A stretch of 64,000 bases of DNA. Origin: Camellia lanceoleosa. Lineage: Eukaryota; Streptophyta; Magnoliopsida; Ericales; Theaceae. The notes beneath the pieces are model-generated. The model had not been told where the DNA came from. It worked only from the letters and a program-made list of their open reading frames with translations, and did no database searches. Location: NCBI GenBank assembly GCA_025200525.1, contig CM045770.1:83323647-83387646 (forward strand), written 5' to 3'. The translations under genes and the position numbers were made by a program. How positions within the stretch are numbered: position 1 is the stretch's first letter; each line of letters starts with the position of its first letter. Shown piece by piece: positions 59,242 through 64,000 of the stretch.

Positions 59242-61596
59242 TGTCACGACCCAAACCCGGCCCTATAGGTTTAGCATCAGAATCGCCAAGAATCCGAGAT
59301 TACGAAGGCTCAATAACAAGAATACAGCTTAAATGTAGTACGTGGCGGAAGCCAATACAAGAAATAACTAGTGTCCATTGAGTCATGAAAATCAGATGCC
59401 AAAAAACATTTTTCATGCATTCATACAGTACAGTCTATACAATCATATACAATTATTCAGTACGGAGACCTAATCCCTCGATAACAGTACGGTAAAACAG
59501 TAGACAGTCTATACAATAGTACAAAACAGTAAGGAGACCGATAGGGGACACAAAAACACCCCAAGCCATAGCATGGCAACTCGGAACCTCGCAGTGAGGC
59601 ACATAGGTCGCTTGACAAAGCGGGGACCAACCCACGCTCCTAGCTTCGTGCTGGTCCGAGAACCTACATATATATATAACAAGTGAGCTAAAGCCTAGTG
59701 AATAACATAAAAGCGTAAGAGGTTATGAATGAATGTCCTTACAAAGAATGAAATCAGTTCATTAAACAAGATATTCATCTTCGGTATTTCTCAATCACCA
59801 TATGTGGTACACCCATTAGCCTATAAACAAGAGGGTCCAAAGGACCGGTCTTAATGCATCCAACAAGAATGATGGCCATCAACAAGAACAAGATGGTCCC
59901 ACGAGGGAACCGACAGAGCTTTGTAACAAGAATATTGCTAAGGATGTCACAATCTGATTGTAATCTGTGACATACATTCATTCAAGAAACAATATCGATT
60001 GAAACAATTGATTCAAGATTCAAAATATAACCATTTTGAACATATCTTTACACAATCTGTTACTCACAGAGATTGGGCTATAGCAGATAGAGCGCGTCCC
60101 CGAGAGCCAACCCTAAACAGTTAACAAATAGAACACACACTAAGTTCACAATCGGAAAGGATGATAATTAAATCCCTAAATTCCCTGGTGTGGTTCTATG
60201 TCTAAATCCTCATTAAGATGCCTTAAACTAGGCCTAAGAATGCCTAGGATGGAATGAGGATGCAAAGATGCGCACAATCGTTTAGAATTTTCGGTGAAAC
60301 AGGCCTCCGCCGAGCGCGAGTTTTCCCTTTCGGCGGACAAGCAAACAAAGGTCCCCGCTCGAGCGGACATTCTATCGCTCGGGCGGACTGATGGATGGGG
60401 CAAGATGCTGGATGCGCGATTTCTTCACTCCGGCGTGAAACACTCCGCCGGCGGATCAGAAACAAGTCGAAGAAAATGCTGGGAGCATGAATTCCCCGCT
60501 CGAGCGGCACTTCTCCCGCTCGAGCGGACATCAAAAATTTGGAAAACCCAAGTTTGTGTTCCAAGTTCAAAACTCAAGTTTGATGCTCCCAACTTGATCC
60601 TCTTGGGCCCATTTTCTGGAAAACTCTTTCAAACACATAGAATAACATGTTTTAAAGCTCAATTTAAGAAATCAAGGCCCAAGGGTGTTTCAATTAAACT
60701 CAATTTCAAATAGTTTTCAAGAACAACATGCAAACATGACATGCATGAGTTTTTAACCAAATTCAAGGTCCAAGTCTTGCTCTATGAGCTCCAATCTTTG
60801 AAAACAATGTGGAAACATGGACTATGATAAAAACATGGACATGCATGCATAATTCTCCAAGAATTTAACTTCAAATGCACCAAAATGGCCATGCATGCAA
60901 CAATGGAGTTCCAATTCAACATATGAGACCTTAAAACATGACTTAACTCTATAATGAAAACATGGGTCATGCAAGAATTAGCTTAAACACAACATTAAGA
61001 AGGCAAGATCCTTACCTAAGTCTCAATTACAAGGTTTATGAGCTCAATTAGCAACTACCCTTCAATTTCTTCAAGCAATTCTTATGAACACAAGATGAAA
61101 ACAGTCACTCCCTAATCTCTCTCTCTCTATATTCGGTGGTGGACTCAAATGTGCTAAAGAAGTGTTGTATAATGCAAGACCAAGTCTTGTGCAAGGTGTG
61201 GTGTAGTGGCCCACTAGGTGGCAACATGGTAATTTAGCCAAAGTTTGCAATATGACAATATTTAATCTAGTTTAATCATACAGAATCGGTTTTCAGATAA
61301 TTACACTATAAAATCACATTAATTATGATGATTATAAAACATCAGTCAATTTTGGATTTGGCCACCGATAAGGCCTTCAATTTGCAATTTAAACACATGA
61401 ATTCAAACAGATAATCAATCGATCAAACAGATGCAATATACAATTCAATAGATAAACTTATTCAATTTTAGTTTCGATTTCAATCAGTCCATTCAGTACT
61501 TCAGTTAATTCAATTATCAGTCATTATCGGTTCAGTTTAACAGTAACCAGTAGCTAATTCAGTAGTTTATCGGTAATCTGTACGAGGGTTGTTACA
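59242..61596. mobile_element. solo LTR-like insertion, 2355 bp, target site ACTAT
   Basis: It begins TGTCACGACCCAAACCCGG and ends GAGGGTTGTTACA. It is flanked by ACTAT at 59237-59241 and 61597-61601. The left arm has the empty site, which fixes both ends. TG...CA termini and a 5-bp target site fit an LTR, and the start TGTCACGACCC is common in plant gypsy LTRs. No second LTR, primer site or coding domain was found inside, so a large solo LTR is the simplest reading. The interior has a GC-rich patch with three CCGCTCGAGCGG palindromes (60355, 60496, 60516). Short frames inside it are not genes. Confidence 0.82.
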
Positions 61597-62508
61597 ACTA
61601 TCCAGCTCTAGCCCTTCTTCTCTTGACCTACTGGTGGCTAGGACTATGGAAACTGCTAGGGACACTTTATCTTCCTCTCCTATCCCTATGCAGCCATCTC
61701 TTCCTACCACTGGAGCGCTTTCTACACCACCAATGTCAATGAAAGAGATGGACATTTTCAAAGCTAGACTGGCTAGCCTTTTTGACATGTCTTCTATTAT
61801 TCCAACAACCAGTAATGAAACTGAGCCATTGGTTCTGGTTGATTCTCTCTTGGAAATTTTTTAGAGCTCTTCAACCATTAGTAGGGCTTTCTCACCTTCA
61901 CTGGATTTGGGCATCTGTTTGGAGTTATTGACATTGTTCTCGAGGATCCCATTTGAAGCCTTGCAAAGACCTATTATCAAGAATGGTTTCCTCCAGTGCT
62001 GCAAGGCCATTGAGCAATCTAACATGGCTATTTCAAGTCATTTGTCTAAGGCAGTGGCTACTATGGACTTTTATGTCAAAATCTGCCATGTTGCCGAAGC
62101 TGCAGAGGAGAAATTGTTGAGAGACCAGGAATTTGTTTCCCATATACATGCTGAAGTGTCTGAATTGAAAGAACAACATTCCTCTGTCTCCCAATTTCGA
62201 GCCCAACTTTTGGAGAAGAAAGCTCAACTAGAGGAAGAGTTATCAGCAGTTAACCTGGTTTTGGATCGAACTGCTACCAAGCTGCAAATCACCAACCAAG
62301 GACTGGCTGATCAAAGGCAGGAGATGACTATAGCCATCTAGTTGTTCCTATCTCTTAAGAGTAGAGAATCCATTATAAGAGAACAACTGAAATATTGTAC
62401 TTACTTTTGGGCCAATCTATGGCTGCATATACTTAACTCCTTATGAAATGAATTCTTTATTTATTATTTGAGTGTTTTCATGCTTCTCTTGTTTAGCATT
62501 TATTATAC

Positions 62509-63574
62509 TCATTGTGTTTCCCATACAGTTAGATAATAAGGCTTTAAGTACCTACCATTAATTTTCTTAGGGTGTACATACCCATTCAAATTTCTCAAAT
62601 GGTATGCTCCCCAAGGCATGACTCTATGAACTTGATATGGTCCTTCCCAATTAGGTGACCATTTGCCAAACTTATGGCTTTTAATTCCTATTGGAAGTAT
62701 TGTCTTCCATACCAAATCACCTTCATCAAAGCTAATGTGCTTGGCTTTCTTATTGTAGTTTTTGGCTGCTTTATTCTTTTGAAAAAGAATTCTATTTAAT
62801 GCCAAAATTCTAGCTTCATCCACATTTTTTAATTCCAAGAACATGCTCTGATGGTACTCCTCAGGAACTAACTGATTCTGGCATCTCACCCTCAAGGACT
62901 TGATGTTAATTTCTACAGGTAACGCTGCATCATGTCCATATACTAAGACATAAGGAGTAACTCCTGTATTTGATCTTGGAGAAGTCCTATAAGCCCATAA
63001 TACATCCAACAGTAAGTTATGCTAATCCCTAGGATTGTCTTCCACAACTCTTTGTATTCCATTTTTTAAAGACTTATTGGATGATTCTGCCTGACCATTT
63101 GCTTGTGCATAATAGGGGGTAGAATTAACAATGCTAATTCCAAACTCTGCCACAAAAGACTTTACTATCTTTCCATCAAATACAGTCTCATTATCCACAG
63201 TTATGGTCTGTGGAATGCCAAACATGTGAATTAGATCTTTAATAAATCCAATAACTTTAGTTTGGTCTATAGCCTTATATGGTTTAGTTTCGACCCATTT
63301 AGTCAAGTAGTCTGTGGCCACTAAGATGAAACAATGATGCTTCGAAGAGGGTGGATGTATTTTCCCTATTATATCCATAGCCCATCCTTTAAATGGCCAA
63401 GGCTTCACAACTGCATATAAATCAGTTATTGGTACATGTCTTATCATGCCATGCTTTTGGTATGCCTGGCAACCTCTAGCATACTCTATACAATCTTTAA
63501 GGATAGTTGGCCAATAGTAGGAATGTCTTTGAAGCAGCCATCTCATTATCATACCAGGTTGATGAGCAGCATAG
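62509..63574 (-). pseudogene. integrase of the right Tat copy (catalytic core intact)
   Basis: On the minus strand from 63574: HQPGMIMRWLLQRHSYYWPT, ARGCQAYQKHGMIRHVP, then the core VATDYLTKWVETKPYKAIDQ (first Asp), TITVDNETVFDGKIVKSF (second Asp) and YYAQANGQAESSNKSLKNGI (Glu). After a break at about 63015 come LDVLWAYRTSPRSNTGVTPY, AALPVEINIKSLRVRCQNQL, VWKTILPIGIKSHKFGKWSP, GPYQVHRVMPWGAYHLRNL and the end PYYLTVWETQ at 62509. All three catalytic residues and the chromatin-side C-terminus are present. The zinc-binding N-terminus is cut by the LTR at 63575. This copy never had the MITE that splits the left integrase. Confidence 0.88.
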
Positions 63575-64000
63575 TGTAGACACCCCATTTTTGACCGACC
63601 TTAAGACTCAGACGTCACCGATTGAGTGCTTGGTGATGTTGCATATTGTGCTCATTCTGAGGTTGCGGAGTCACGGCTGTGAGCCTTGCCTCCGGACCAG
63701 GCCCCTTTTTTGTGCCTTGTCTCAGTTTGCGAACCAGGCCCCTTTTTCTTTGTTTTCTCTTCCCAAAGGGAGGGAGAGGTCTCGTAGATCATCTCTCAGT
63801 GGCCATAGGCTACATTTCGTGGTCATAGGTCATTTTTCCCGTTTGGAGCCCGGTTTCCAATTTTCGGAGCCGTCGGCTGTGTGCCTCGGTTTGGGACCGC
63901 TTAACCACCTCCGTTTGCTTTGGTTTTTGGCATACACCTTGTTTCCTCCCTTTTGAGGGACACTGTGGCTCGAGAGACCAACTTCGTGGTCAAACGCCAC
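63575..64000. mobile_element. start of another LTR, running off the window
   Basis: At 63575 the integrase similarity stops and TGTAGACACCCCATTTTT begins, a common start of plant gypsy LTRs. Two short repeats follow: CCAGGCCCCTTTTT near 63700 and again near 63737, and a pair containing CATAGG at about 63806 and 63824. No second end, target site or coding domain is visible, so the lineage and orientation are not settled. Confidence 0.6.

Larger units (their letters stand above)
56639..62341 (+). pseudogene. antisense gene 2, right copy: plant-mobile-domain-like protein, split by a solo LTR
   Basis: It starts MASSSSKIPVVERVNPSV at 56639. Mobile-domain-like segments are FQFRCGTMAPTVLDICYLLG (57110), SFLLYWLYKFFFCTSSQ, APYVLGYVYRACSIF, PTTYGMKLANVSLYPSNF and NMEVYLAISPQDLLVVL (58090). 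A charged region follows (FDREEEVLEAHVGEEEIEKE, KAMQVEHSKEIIVFQRAEK). The intron 58770-58853 splices TSET to TTTTLSSPS in frame. The frame is then cut at 59242 by a 2355-bp LTR insertion and resumes at 61602. The C-terminal coiled coil (HIHAEVSELKEQHSSVSQFR, LLEKKAQLEEELSAVNLVLD) ends with a stop at 62339-62341. Several stops and frameshifts occur. It converges with integrase, whose stop is about 170 bp further on. Confidence 0.75.
50095..63574 (-). repeat. right arm of the large inverted duplication
   Basis: Reverse complement of 10533-22572. Order from inside out: MITE flank (50095-53502), target site ACCAT (53503-53507), Tat 3' LTR, antisense genes 1 and 2, and integrase. It is longer than the left arm because of a 2355-bp insertion at 59242-61596. 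It lacks the MITE that interrupts the left integrase. Similarity to the left arm looks like 85-90% by eye in coding stretches. Confidence 0.88.
53508..63574 (-). mobile_element. Tat-lineage element, second copy (3' half)
   Basis: Same element as 3081-18755, in opposite orientation: 3' LTR, antisense genes and integrase. The remaining pol, gag and 5' LTR are not in the window. The copy is interrupted at 63575 by the LTR of another element, so the rest may continue beyond it. The flanking target site ATGGT (minus strand, 53503-53507) equals the one at 3076-3080. Confidence 0.9.

Noticed and set aside
60176..60713. Arg/Ser-rich frames on both strands in a GC-rich patch
   Set aside because: Caused by repeated CCGCTCGAGCGG palindromes inside the solo-LTR-like insertion; no recognisable protein.
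1..64000. CRISPR arrays, bacterial operons, ribosome binding sites, rRNA genes
   Set aside because: None seen; the sequence is plant nuclear DNA and the repeats present are transposon termini, LTRs and microsatellites.

Overview
The window is nuclear DNA of a flowering plant, most likely a eudicot. It is AT-rich and has split genes with GT-AG introns. It carries plant-specific gene families (a TALE/BEL1-like homeodomain protein and a small secreted peptide), plant Ty3/gypsy retrotransposons of the Tat and Athila lineages, and many short inverted-repeat transposons whose ends read G...GTTTGG. The species cannot be fixed from the sequence alone.

Layout. 1-327 is half of a CCACC-rich MITE. 331-3075 is AT-rich non-coding DNA. 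3081-18755 is a complete but decayed Tat-lineage LTR retrotransposon. It has 743- and 745-bp LTRs, gag, protease, RT, RNase H, an archaeal-type second RNase H and integrase on the plus strand, and two genes on the opposite strand between pol and the 3' LTR. 18756-22572 is MITE-rich flank. 22573-30200 is a gene-free stretch full of MITEs. About 30230-40760 is a four-coding-exon BEL1-like homeodomain gene. 41690-42660 is a LINE-type RNase H relic. 43773-44027 (minus strand) encodes a small secreted peptide. 46360-49740 is a truncated Athila-type element (gag, primer binding site, LTR) on the minus strand. 50095-63574 repeats 10533-22572 in reverse complement, including the same MITE flank and the 3' half of the same Tat element. 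It is broken by a 2.36-kb solo-LTR-like insertion and is capped at 63575 by the LTR of another element that runs off the window.

The main structure is a large inverted duplication: arms of at least about 11 kb are separated by about 27.5 kb that holds the BEL1-like gene and the peptide gene. Both arms share about 3.4-3.8 kb of non-element flank and the same 5-bp target site next to the 3' LTR. The element was therefore copied together with its surroundings after it had inserted, not inserted twice. Later insertions differ between the arms: a 496-bp MITE in the left integrase, and a solo LTR and a nested LTR in the right arm.

The two antisense genes of the Tat element are the most unusual coding content. 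One resembles plant-mobile-domain proteins with a coiled-coil tail and contains an 84-bp intron that splices in frame in both copies. The BEL1-like gene carries an in-frame TAG in exon 1. A GTGAGT donor and the TAG itself as acceptor bracket exactly 77 codons, so splicing there would restore the frame. All identities and boundaries were judged by eye.
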